Shown here: positions 23,433 through 34,185 of the stretch, piece by piece
How the letters are laid out: every line of letters begins with the position of its first letter
How positions within the stretch are numbered: position 1 is the first letter of the stretch
NCBI GenBank assembly: GCA_012934845.2
Contig: WNNJ02003038.1
Location: forward strand, 21,165 to 85,164
Direction: 5' to 3'
Length of the DNA stretch: 64,000 bases
DNA from: Pomphorhynchus laevis
Taxonomy: Eukaryota; Acanthocephala; Palaeacanthocephala; Echinorhynchida; Pomphorhynchidae
Notes under the pieces: model-generated
Told to the model about the DNA's origin: nothing
What the model saw: the letters and a program-made list of their open reading frames with translations, nothing else
Database searches by the model: none
Made by a program: the position numbers and the translations under genes

Positions 23433-23929
23433 TAATAGGATAACTCTAATTATGATTGAAAAAATCAGTACATCGATCTAGTTGACAAGTAAAATATCTT
23501 AGCAATTATCTTTTAAGTAAATTATTGCTCAAAAATCATAAAAACTCGGTCATAGTTTATAATATCATAAATTTGACTAGTAAATTAATAACTAAATGTT
23601 GTGATAAATTAGATGACCACCGTCTTTCTGTGAATAAAATTAAAAAAACTAGATTTTTAATTTAAGATTTTAAAACTGAATTTTTCACTCGTTTAAAATA
23701 TTTACAGTAAGGAGAGAGTTAAAAAACGTTATTGTTTTAAAATCTAATTTTCAATAACGACTTCTTTCACCATCAGGAAAAATACGGTAAAGAACTTTCT
23801 GTTAAAAATTGACTATATAATAATTGCATTCAACATTTCAAGCAACTAAATGTGCCTCTATATCAAAATGCAACGTTTACAAATCCAAAGTAAAATTAAT
23901 AAAATCCATTATTTCAAGCAATATAGAAC
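23433..23929. other. No gene seen
   Basis: AT-rich arm sequence between the 420-bp repeat and the LINE-C fragment. Its mirror is 61,215-61,711. Confidence 0.5.
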
Positions 23930-24480
23930 AGACAGATATAGCGATCACTCTCCGTTTAAGTTGGCTTCACAATGCGGCTGTCAGATGTGATTGCGAGTCG
24001 AATTCTGATATTCTCCATGCACTGGATTGTCGACACGCGTGTTCGAGATTTTCGCGTCGCACCGCAGTCAACCACCTGCTTAAGTCGGTCCTAATATCTG
24101 CCGGATACCCCTGCAGGCTTGAACTCATCGAATTATCGCTATCGGACGGTAAGAGCTTGATGGAACTACATTAGTATCCTGGGCCAAAGATAAGCGCCTG
24201 ATATGGGACTTAACGTGCCCAAATACTTTGGGTTCAATCACCAAGGCCCAGGCACTGTTGCAAGCATCGCATAGGAGCGCGAACTAGCAAAATACGCATG
24301 CTTCGACCCAATCGCAATAATGTTTTAATCAGTGGCATTCAACACCCTGGGTTGGCCTTAGCAACATTTAAATTTCTCAAGTACTTAGGACGACGCCTAT
24401 CCAGAGCAACAGGAGATTTCAGAGCTGGCCAATATTTGACTTAGAGAATAGGCATCGCTGTTCAGCACGGAAACGCGGCA
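23930..24480 (+). mobile_element. LINE-C ORF2 C-terminal fragment (left arm)
   Basis: It encodes a Cys/His segment (CDCESNSDILHALDC), then RRTAVNHLLKSVL, AGYPCRLE and SDGK. Further on, in other frames, come WAKDKRLIWDLTCPNTLGS and GGLSNI-like relics. This order matches the C-terminal tail of reverse-transcriptase proteins common in aquatic invertebrates (zinc knuckle, then DGKRPDG...WDxTC). The DGK..RPD..WDxTC pattern could be a nuclease domain, which is inference. The frame closes at 24,174 and the rest is decayed. Confidence 0.65.
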
Positions 24481-26112
24481 TGCCTGTTGGAAGCTTCTCT
24501 ACTTTATATTTTGTTGATTTATTTTTTATTCAAATTATTACATGTTAATTTGTTACAAGACGCTTTATAGTTTTTAGAGGTCATCTGGAGGAACTGCTAA
24601 GATTAACAAAAAATGCTAAGATTTTTGTTAAGTTTAAATTTCTAATTAATAAAGAAATTAAAACAGTATATAAAATATTTATTAATAACGTTATATCCGT
24701 TTTATTGTTAATCATTGATCTTTATTTTTCTGCATGAAAATGTTTCTTAAATTTTTCTTTCTACATGGAAAGTGTTTTACTTCTTTCAAAATATATTTCG
24801 TGATCACCATTTAAAGCATGTCAATAATCGCACCTGAATAAAGTCCTATATCATTGAATGCTTATATTGATAAATACGTTTTCTTAACCTTGATCCATTT
24901 GACTAATATATATTATTGCATTCATTGCAAGATATTTGATATACAATCTTTATCATATTCATGTTTTTCTTAAAAAATTGTTTAATTTCATAATTTTTTA
25001 TAAACAATAATATTTTGTTTATTATTTTCGAACAGTTCGATGTTTTTATATTCTTCTGTTCATACGTTCATCTATATGTGGCAGTCCTGTCTATTTCTTC
25101 GCCAGTGGAGGTCCTACTAGCTTATATCTAACTTTCTGCTTTGAAATATGAGTGTTTGATAGCTCATATAGGATATCTACTACCTTGAAGACTTTTCACA
25201 GCATCATCTCTTCCATTTTTAAAAAGAATAGAATATACTCTAATTTAAAATATCAGATTAATGATTTATTTTTTTAACGTCAATTAGTAATGTATTTTTT
25301 GGAGACCTTATTAAATGTACATCAAGAAACAATAACTGACAATTTGTATCCTTGGACAAAGTCTATTGAATATCGTTATCAGCAGCAGTGAGTATATTGA
25401 AGATTATGACAAAATCAACTGATTTATCCAAATTAATAAATGCGTAATCAACATACATGCACCATGTATGAACCAAATCAATGTCTTTTAAGTGTGCTGA
25501 CTCACGCATTTATAGAAACCAAACATTGATAATATAACAGTTCTTTCTGAAGACCTCTAATTTTTATTATAATACATAATATATTATTTATTTGTCGATT
25601 CATGAAATGTGATTGGTATTTTAATAAAAATCAATTTGTCGTGATAAAAATACTAATATTGAAGAAAACATTGATCTAAATATGTGCATTGAACTAATTT
25701 CCATTAAAGCTATGATCGACTTGTCGTAAATATGGCATTTAAATTTACAAGAAATACATTTTAACACGAGTATTTAGGCATATCACACAAACACGTCACT
25801 AATAGTTAATTACATATTCTATACAAAAAAGTTGTTTTCATATTTTGGCAAGTTCATAATGCCAAGATTTTTGAAGAAATCAAGATTCATAATGCCAAGA
25901 TTTAGTAGAATAGCAAACAAATAGATATTAATGTAAATAAAGTTTATATTCAATAATTTGTAAATAAATTGTATTCCAGAAAACATAAAGTCGTTAGAAG
26001 TATCACATGGTAAAGACAATATAAGACAATCATTTGGAATTTTTTTTAATAAAAATTGATTGCGTTAAAAAAGAACAGAATTTACAGTAATTTTTATGAT
26101 ATATATATATTA
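24481..26112. other. No gene seen
   Basis: AT-rich. It includes a 249-bp segment (25,017-25,265) missing from the right arm, and a small tandem duplication around TTCATAATGCCAAGATTT at 25,853-25,905. Confidence 0.5.
25017..25265. other. 249-bp segment present only in the left arm
   Basis: Flanking sequences are joined directly in the right arm near 60,128 (AAATAAAAAATATTATTG). The size agrees with the shift of paired-coordinate sums from 85,145 to 85,394. Short A/T microhomology lies at the edges. No protein or terminal repeats are seen in the segment. Confidence 0.8.
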
Positions 26113-26259
26113 TTATGTAATGTTGTATTCCTCAATTGCTTTGTTCGTTTCAGTTGTATTTTCAGGAATGTTGTATTTATGTTGGCATAACTCTGGAATA
26201 GAATCTTTACGTGGTCGGCCTTTTGCCTTTGTTGGTGCAGTACTTACTCCATCTCCCAT
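26113..26259 (-). CDS. Small AT-hook ORF (left arm copy)
   Basis: A 48-codon frame, too short for usual gene finders, reads MGDGVSTAPTKAKGRPRK followed by DSIPELCQHKYNIPEN and ending EEYNIT. KGRPRK is an AT-hook core, the minor-groove binder of HMGA-type and other chromatin proteins. A TTATAG acceptor-like site lies just upstream of the ATG, so this may be an exon rather than a whole gene. The mirrored copy differs at residue 2 (Glu) and residue 42 (Leu). No known protein is recognised. Confidence 0.4.
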   Translation of the reverse strand: MGDGVSTAPTKAKGRPRKDSIPELCQHKYNIPENTTETNKAIEEYNIT

Positions 26260-26515
26260 TACCTATAAGCAGAAAAGTAGTATTGCACCATTTTAAACGA
26301 AATTCATTAATTTTCAAAAAATGACATATAACATAATCGTCAAAAACATGAATGCAGATAGAGCGTTTAGTTTATAATCCAGCTAATTTCCACCCCAAAC
26401 ATTTCTAAAATAATACGCTAATGTAAGTAAACATATCCTTTCAAGTTATACGGTGTTTTTTTAAACAAGAAACATTGTAAACACACAAAACAGTAGTTTC
26501 TTTTCACAAAATCAA
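26260..26515. other. No gene seen
   Basis: Arm sequence between the AT-hook ORF and the LINE-A insertion. It corresponds to 58,780-59,061 in the right arm, which has about 45 extra bases near 58,835. Confidence 0.5.
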
Positions 26516-29115
26516 AATAAATAAATAAATAAATAAAGACTTTGTTAACTAACACAGAAAACATCAAAAAAAAATAAAAATTGTATAAGACACAATCTGA
26601 GTTTAGACAATATCTTCTTTGCATATTCTTCTTTGTCTTCCCTGCACTTACGGCCTCAAATCCAAGAGGATCTGAGCCCCCAGCCGATCCAACACGCCGA
26701 CTTCCGACTAAACCACCCAGGGGCTTTCACCCCCACCCCCGAAGAATCCAGTCAGCACGGACTATGCTGGTTAAACGAGAGACGAGGAGCTTAAGAAACC
26801 TTAGCATTTGCTCTATGGGACGTCCTCTCGAAAAGAAGACTAATCCCGAAATAGCCCAGGTGCCCCAAAGGCGCACCTGAGTTTTTTCTTTCAATGACAG
26901 ATGCTGGGCCCGTTTCAGAGCCCATCTGGCTTGTTTAGGATACGTTTAAGTATATCCAGTTCACCGACCAGTTCACCGTAACGGTAAACTCCAGGTATTT
27001 TACTCGACTGGTGAAGACAGGGAGTTGTTGATTAATCAAAATGGAATTGAGGGCAGAGAGTGCTAATCTCTTAAGCTTTTGCTTTGTTGCACGGGCGCCA
27101 TGAAAGACAACCACCTGCGATTTGGCGGAGTTTAAAATAAGATTGGACTTGGGTAACTGGTCTTTTAATCTTAAAAAGAAACGGCTGATGCCCGAGACTA
27201 TGTCTTTGCACTTTCGTCCAGAAAACAGGGCTGTGGTATCATCAGCATATACCACTAGACGTTGTTTGCGTTTAAATATTTTAAAGAGTTTATGGAGGCA
27301 GCAAGATATAAGATAGGATAAAGTGCGGAACCTTGAGGCACACCCGTAATAGGGTAGAACTGACGCGCATCAGGGTCGTCTTCATAGTAAAATCGCTTGG
27401 TGTACAGCAGAATCTCCACCCTGTTCACAATTCTCGCAGGCAACCCGAGGGACCTGAGAGAAGAGATCACAAAAGAAATGGAGATACTGTCAAATGCAGC
27501 AGAAAAGTCGAGGAAAACAGCCACAACTAAACGATAGCTATTCTCCCGACAAAACTGTTCCACTTCACCTACTGCTAAATGGACCGAGCGAACTTTAACG
27601 AACCCATAAAAACCAGAAGGGATCAAATTACGCCTAATCCGGTGATCGCTGTTTTTACGCGCAAGCGCTTTTTCGTAAATCGACACGAGGGCATTTTGAA
27701 TCGAAATGGGTCGCAGATCTTTAGGGCATGAGCAGGATTTTTTCTTAGGAATAAAAACACGCTTACTAAAATTGATGCCTGCTACATCGGATGGGGATGC
27801 TAAAAGCATTGTGACGGTCACCTCTCTTCTCTGATCAGCTGTCAAAAGCTGACAGACCCGAGAATAAAGTGGAGCGACGGATTTGGAGGTGCCCGGGAGT
27901 GGACCCCATGAGTTAAGGATATCCGTAACAGATAGATCCCTACTCCTGAAGTTACACCAAGGCGGGATTGGTTGAGGTGATTGAGTGGCTCCATAGTTGT
28001 GTAGGGCTAGTGACTCCTCCAAAACTTTATCAAGGCCTACATTACCTATCCAACCCAATGCTCTATCCTTCCAGCAAACAAACTTCTCCTTGAAAATCTT
28101 CCAAAATGAAGATTGAGAAGGATTAAGACGAGCAATACTCGTCCTATCTCTACTCAGCTAGAACCTATATCTAGTGCTCCAGTATTCATTCGAGAGAGCC
28201 TGTCTGGCGAAAACAGCGAGATTAGGGAGGTTAAGCAGTTTCGCTAGGACCTTGAGTTTCGTCGGAGTGGGATTGTATATACGACCTTTATAGGTAGTCG
28301 ATAGAATCGCGGTAGCTTGCGAAAAGAGGTTGGATTAAATTTGGTCGGACTCTCATTTCCTATTCGGGGAAAGAGTAGGAGATCCGCTTGAAAGAAGGCC
28401 ACTCTGATGGGATCAAAGTGAAACCTCCTTTGAAGCAACATATCTTACTTAATTCTCCAACGAATTAGGTCATGAGAGGTGGGCAATTGCTGGCGCGACT
28501 GCTCCGTGCAGAGGGGTTTTAACAACCACCTCAAGTGAAGCAGTAAAATGTCGAGGATAGAATTTGTTGATGTGCAATGAAAGGTGGGGGCAGGTGGTTT
28601 GTGAATAAAGTAATCGTTCCTAGCTCTGCGAAGTGCTGCATTGAGCCAACGACTAGTTCTGTCGTTGAAGTCCCCCAGTATCATGTCATAACCGCTGTCA
28701 ATAATACCATTCAGAAGGTTACGGTTCGTGTGAATCTCCCCTGGACGAATATAGACATTGGCTAGACTGAATCGTTTACCGTTCTTACTAAGTGAAACTA
28801 CCAAGCAAGACAGGGCTGGACATGAGTAGTTTAGCAAGAGGGAGGACCTTTAGCAAGAGGCCCTCCTTTTGTTCGAGGTATTGAGTGAAGAAACAAGAAG
28901 TTCTGGATTCACGAATAGATTTGATATAGAGGCCGCTATCAACGCTTGGACCCCTCTTTGAAACAAAACCAAACGCTGATCCATAATCGACAACAGCTCG
29001 CTGTCGGACATCCTGGTTGCTGCCTGTGAAAAAGAATCAGGTGCCGGCTTAGACGGCTTGGAGGGTTTGATGAATAGTAAATGATATTTCTTGAAATAAC
29101 GTAACATAAATAAAC
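26516..29115 (-). mobile_element. LINE-A copy, 5'-truncated and internally deleted (left arm)
   Basis: A Jockey-like non-LTR element. From its 5' side it carries part of ORF1 (29,107-28,850, ending NKRRAS), then, after a deletion of several hundred bases relative to the right-arm copy, the endonuclease end (28,837-28,445, LGDFNDR), the RT (28,058-26,935), a 3' UTR and a TTTATTTATTTA-type tail at about 26,536-26,516. Several frame breaks are present, for example between the RT pieces at about 27,255 and around 28,440. Confidence 0.88.
27255..28058 (-). CDS. LINE-A reverse transcriptase, N-terminal part (left arm)
   Basis: 267 codons with RPISIQNALVSIYEKALA, NLIPSGFYGFVKVRS, the RT catalytic-domain motif FLDFSAAFDSISI and the GVPQGSA motif. 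The YADDTTALFSG box follows in another frame at 27,255-26,935. It copies element RNA at the target site in the living family. This copy is broken. Confidence 0.8.
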   Translation of the reverse strand: MGWIGNVGLDKVLEESLALHNYGATQSPQPIPPWCNFRSRDLSVTDILNSWGPLPGTSKSVAPLYSRVCQLLTADQRREVTVTMLLASPSDVAGINFSKRVFIPKKKSCSCPKDLRPISIQNALVSIYEKALARKNSDHRIRRNLIPSGFYGFVKVRSVHLAVGEVEQFCRENSYRLVVAVFLDFSAAFDSISISFVISSLRSLGLPARIVNRVEILLYTKRFYYEDDPDARQFYPITGVPQGSALYPILYLAASINSLKYLNANNV

Positions 29116-29991
29116 ATAACGTAACAAAAATAAAAAATAAAATAATGATAAAAACTAAAAAGTTGAACTAAGTGAAATAACTATAATAAGATATACACTA
29201 GCGTATGTGATAATCTAATTTTCTAAATATTGAAACTACTTTCACATAAAATCAAATCTATTTGCAATAATATGGCTGATATAAGCAGTTGCTAACGAGC
29301 ATTCGAAATTGTAATTTTAATAAATCATTGATTGCTTATCTTTTACGATAAAATTAAAAGAATTGATATTTGCAAAGGAACGCCTAGGTATTTGTGCGCC
29401 CTATTAGTAGGCACCATCTTAAATTCATGTGCATATGCTCCACAAATAAAGATTACACTGAACGTCCCCTTATATCCGACAATGTACATTCTCGTAGAGA
29501 TATAGTCCCTTATAGCATTTTTGCACTGTCTTTGAAGTAAAAATATTAAAATAAAATACTGAATGCATAAAAATAAAACCTGCATCAATATCCCTCATTT
29601 TTGTATTGTACAGTATGTTCCTGTATTTTGTCGATTTGTTAAACTGATGTTCAAAGCGACACTGATTGGTTTAAAACTGAACTAATTTGATTATTGTAAA
29701 ACTCAGTGTCTATCAATAAAGTTTAATAATTACACTTGAAAGCACCCAGTTTAATATTCTATGTTTTAAAATTATTAGGATTTATTCAACTATCAGAATT
29801 TAGAAAAGTGCAAAACTGTGTCATCGATTTCAATAAATAAAATTAAGATACAATAAAGTATTTCAAGTACAACAAACCTTTTCATTTAATTGTAATAAAA
29901 GGTTACTATTAGTATATTATAATTTCAGATTTAAAAATTTAAACCAAAACGTCACAATAAGCTAACTGCTTTAAAATATAGTGATTGTCAC
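29116..29991. other. Arm sequence with one unrecognised ORF
   Basis: The mirrored region is 49,698-50,576. An 81-codon minus-strand ORF at 29,343-29,588 (mirror 50,102-50,347) contains NAIRDYISTRMYIVGYKG and is identical in both arms. It has a TTCAAAG acceptor-like site before its better-composed half. I do not recognise it, and it may be an exon. Confidence 0.4.
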
Positions 29992-30140
29992 CTCTTTTTT
30001 CCATTTCATTCTTCTGTTTTGATACCAGGTTTTGACCTGCATCTGATTTAATCCTAATTCAGTGGCCAAATTATATCTATCACTTGAAGATAAATACTTT
30101 TGCAGCGTGAACCGTTCCTCCAGCATGTTCAATTGCCTAT
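29992..30140 (-). CDS. Homeobox exon, BARX-like (left arm)
   Basis: An exon of 149 bases, between a GTTTACAG acceptor and a GAG|GTGACA donor, encodes homeodomain residues from about position 10 to the end: [18 protein letters not shown], then [32 protein letters not shown]. The recognition helix [15 protein letters not shown] with Gln50 and the QKYLS..DR motif fit the BARX/NK-like ANTP class. BARX ([36 protein letters not shown]) is the closest I recall. Homeodomain positions 1-9 must lie on an upstream exon not found in this window. LINE-B sits about 50-80 bases upstream in the intron. Without flanking exons this copy may be a stranded exon. The frame is intact. Confidence 0.75.
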
Positions 30141-30189
30141 CTGTAAACATCAATTTTACGATTATTATTGTTAAAAGTTTTAAATAAAA

Positions 30190-31830
30190 AGAAGCAGATT
30201 TATTTTTACGTTGCAAATGCGTGCTAGCGCACGCTAACATGACCACAACAACAAAAAATCTAAATCATGTCGAGAAGGTGGGTACGGAGGCGGTATTTGA
30301 ATGTAATAAAAGAGGAAGCGCGGCCGACTTCGAGCTGGAGCAGATTCCAGGCGAGCTAGGCGGTGACGAGGAAGAATCGAAGACCGTAGTTGTTAGAGTA
30401 ATTGGGAACGTAGACTAAGAGTGAATGACAGGAACGCAGTGAGAGTGAGGTTGAGCGCATGTCGTCTAAGAGAGGGCGGTTAATGAACGATGCGGAGCCG
30501 ACAGCGCTAAAACGGAAAGTTACGAGAAGAACGCGGAGTTGTATGCGGATGTGGATGGTGGGCCAGGAGAGTTGGGCAAGATATGTTGATGTGTGGTTAA
30601 AGCGACAGAGACGGTGGAGCACTTGAACGGCGGAGTTGATGAAGCGTTATATGGGTAAGATGATGGATTTTGGAGAATTCGCGAAAAGGCTGAGGCAGTA
30701 ATCGATTTTAAGAAAAAGAAGCGATGAAAGGAGATACATGCAGGATCGAAAGTCGATAAGGGGGCGGATACGGCGGAAGTCGCTGAGAATAAAGTTGGAC
30801 GAGCGGACCTTGTCACGTACGAATGGTTAAGGGAAAGGTAATCATCGAAATGGAATCCTAAGAAAGTGAGGTCGTAGACTATGGGGATGATTTATGAGGC
30901 AAAATATATAGGGTGAGAGGATATGTTAGGTTGAAGGGGAGGATCCACATTTTTTTAAATTTGTTTTGGTTTAGAACGAGACGAATATGGGAGAGACGTT
31001 TGTAGATAAAAGAAATACAGTTAAAGGCAAAAATTGCGATATCGTGTATGCGATGAGCTGGTGCATGAGCATATATGAGGATATCATCGGCGTATTGTAT
31101 GACGTTAAATGAGTAAGCTTTGATGAACTGATAGAGATCGCCAAGTAAGATAGAAAAGCAGGGTATCTAGGACTGAACCTTGTGGGACCCCGCAAAAAAT
31201 ATGGATTGGAGAATAGGATGATGAATTTGAACAGACGCGTAAAGGGCGGTCGGATAGATATAAGGTAAGCCTTGTACGGAGGAGAAACAAAAGCTGTAAT
31301 CATAACGAAGGCGATAAAGGATAATGGAGTGGTCGACGATGTCGAAGGCCAAGTAGAGATCGATGGAGATTAGAGCACTTTATAGAGCCTTGTCACAATA
31401 GATGAGTAGGTCGTGTTAAACATGCGATTTCTTCAGGCGATTTCTGTGGAGTGATTAGAGCGGACAGCGGCTTTAAAAGGAGTGTACAGTTCGGATGAAG
31501 ATAGATAAATGTTGATCTGTGTTAAGATAAGGCATTCTCTGAGTTTAGAAACAGTAGGGAGGAATTAAATTGGGCAATAGGTAGAAGGAAGGGTGGAGTT
31601 GAGCTATTTTTTTAAAGCGGACGAACGATGGCGTATTTCCAGTGTGAAGGAAATATGCGCCTCAGATGTACGAGTTAAACAAGGTTGTGAGGAAAGTGGT
31701 TGGGGCAGGCAGTAGATGGACAGGTGAGGTTTTATTGGCAAGGACATGAGGACAGAGGATACTTCAGCAGGCTCGACAGAGAGAAGATGCAAGAGTTCCG
31801 AGTGAGGATGAAAGAGTTCCTTGTTAAAAT
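30190..31830 (-). mobile_element. LINE-B copy (left arm)
   Basis: A second non-LTR family, 5'-truncated. On its sense strand it holds RT relics AFDIVDHSIILYRL, VPQGSVL and YADDIL, then a His/Cys-poor C-terminal part ending AWNLLQLEVGRASSFITFKY, typical of the end of Jockey/CR1-type ORF2. The 3' end carries a GCGTGC/GCACGC hairpin and AAAAATAAATC. Several frame breaks are present. It is inserted in the intron just upstream of the homeobox exon. Confidence 0.85.
30219..30234 (-). other. LINE-B 3'-terminal stem-loop
   Basis: GCGTGC-GCTA-GCACGC forms a 6-bp GC-rich stem with a 4-base loop, about 20 bases before the element's 3' end. It stands out in AT-rich DNA and is kept in all three LINE-B 3' ends in the window. 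Confidence 0.7.
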
Positions 31831-31999
31831 ATAAACATTTTTACATTAAAAAACACTACAAAGATGTTCCAATATATTTTGTAAAACGATCAGTTCGACC
31901 TGATGCATATATAACGACGGCAAATCAAACGCTAGAAAAAGTACATCAGCACAGTATGTTAATAACTATATAAACAGGTGATTGGCATTGTTAGTTTGT
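31831..31999. other. No gene seen
   Basis: Short arm stretch between LINE-B and the gypsy fossil. Confidence 0.4.
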
Positions 32000-34150
32000 T
32001 TCGTTATTGTGATAAAAATTGTTAAGTTAAAACATATCGTTTCGCGACGAGAGTGATTCAATTCACCAATGGATGGTACAACAAACAAAAGTGATAGGAT
32101 ATACTGGTACAAAAGCAGAAGTATCAAGACTCTAGAAACACCTAGTCGAAATTATGCACGACTACAATTCTACACAGTCAAGGGGATCAATAGAACCTAC
32201 AAACTTAAGTAGACAAACAAATATGCTTAGAAGATTCGATCGTAATGCCTTAGATACGGCAGCAAGAAACAAGTTTAACGAATTTGAAATTAATTAGAAT
32301 CTCCCATATTCCACGTAGGTTGTTCGTCTACATAAAATGCAAGACATTGCAAATTCATCGAGTTCGAAATTGTAAATGAAAAACACTAAGTGGATACCCG
32401 TAAACTGGATCATATTATAATAACGACTATCCATAATTATGCCCGGAATGCATTGCTGCTGTTGGATAATCCATCATTAGATGCAGTCAGTAAGAATTGA
32501 GCAATATAAGTTGTGCTTTTAGGTGCCGGAATTGAATGCCGTTGATAACAGAATAAGGCCATTTCGTAATCAATGTGATGTCGCAGTAGACATGTTAACG
32601 ATATTTCAATGATAGATGTTACTGAATGCTCAGATTACTTAAATACTGTGAACGTGGTTGGAATATGCAATACGGTACCGACAAATCTGGTCACGCTAAA
32701 ACGGAATTCATTGTAACATGGAGTTTGACACAGGAGCCGGCTCAACGGTGTTCACAAAATAAACGTGGTGTCAAATCGTAATACTACCGGTTCGATCTGT
32801 TGTCACTGTGAAAACGTATGTAGATCATGTCTTGACTACGCTGGGAATGTTTCAGGTGGAAGTATAATTAAATTAAAAGACTAATATTAAATGCTATATT
32901 GCAGGAAACGCAGAACGATGTTTCTTTGGTAGACATACTATCAAGGAATTTGGTTCACTTTGCTAGGAAATTAGCTGGAGACTATTAAGCAAGAAGAATC
33001 AGCGTGCGAAAAAGACGTCTTCCTGTTAGATAGATAGATTTTTTGAGGAAAGAAGAGATGCCACGATCGTAAACCAGCGCTCGCTGACCAAATGAGTTAG
33101 CTCATTATGCGTAACATTTTATAAAAAGCATATGAACTGTTTAATATTTTGATTTTGTGAATGTTGTTTCCGTTTTACAAAAGTAGCTAACCATCCTTTG
33201 TTTAGACATTACACACAAGAAACTAAATTGGAATATATTGAGATGCCTATCACACAATGCGATACTTACAATATGTGTGGCCGCATGACATTGATAAACA
33301 TTACAACCATTTGGGTTCCGTAGAAATAAGCTGTCATGCGAATATGGTTTCTTAATGTTACAACAACGTCTCGAAACTCCATCATCGCTAAAAAATTGCG
33401 TGCTGGGATCCTTCATAAGGTCATCTACTATATAAGCATTTATGAAAACAAATTTGCGTTATTACGTATAATGGGGTCATGTAGAGAATATCAAATCATC
33501 CGAACCTAGAACCATCGAGATTTTCCTTTATAACTGATCTGTGTAATGTGAACAGTGGTAATGTCTGTATTTGTATTTCTCAGGAAATACGTTGGGTTTA
33601 TGGTGTTAGTAGACACCCGTGCAAAGTGACCAGAAATATGAAATACAAAAACATAAACAACCACCGTTTAAAATGTATGAAAAGAGCTTTTTTCAAGTGT
33701 TGTGTCCCTGCAGAAATTGTAATGGATAATGGGCTTCCATTTACAAGCGACCAATATAAGAACTTCTGCCTGTCGCATGCTTTTATACACATCAGAAACA
33801 GTTCGTACAACCAGCAGACGATGGATTAGCACAGCGTTTTTTTTCAAAACACTCGAACGCCGAGTGCTCAAATGAAAACTATCGCAGTCCCGCGATAAAC
33901 TGTCAAATTTCGTAAGTAGTTACAGAAACACAACACATTCAAATATGGGCAGGATACCCTCTAAGTTAATGATAAAAAGACGAATACAAACAGTTTTTGA
34001 AAATGTTTCAAACACAGTGGAGAAGAGAGTTCGAACATGATCAATGGAAGATGGCATGAAAAACGGTCAAGTTACAGAGTTTTTGGTCTGGCGATTATGT
34101 TTAGTTCTGAAAAAGAAGAACCAATCTAGGAAAAAGAGCAATAATCTTTC
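32000..34150 (+). mobile_element. Ty3/gypsy fossil G2 (left arm)
   Basis: A decayed Ty3/gypsy copy with a gag-like start near 32,060, a nucleocapsid/protease region near 32,650-32,760 (DTGAG protease motif) and an integrase core segment at about 33,680-33,830. Most of RT/RNase H is missing, no LTRs are recognised, and it has many breaks. The identical remains in the right arm show that the decay predates the duplication or was homogenised. Confidence 0.7.
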
Positions 34151-34185
34151 AACAAACGAAAATAAAATATATGATAATCTGCAAT

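Noticed and set aside
33141-33416. 91-codon ORF within the arm gypsy fossil (mirror 46,273-46,548)
   Set aside because: Antisense to the fossil, with no motif. Its identity between arms only reflects the palindrome.
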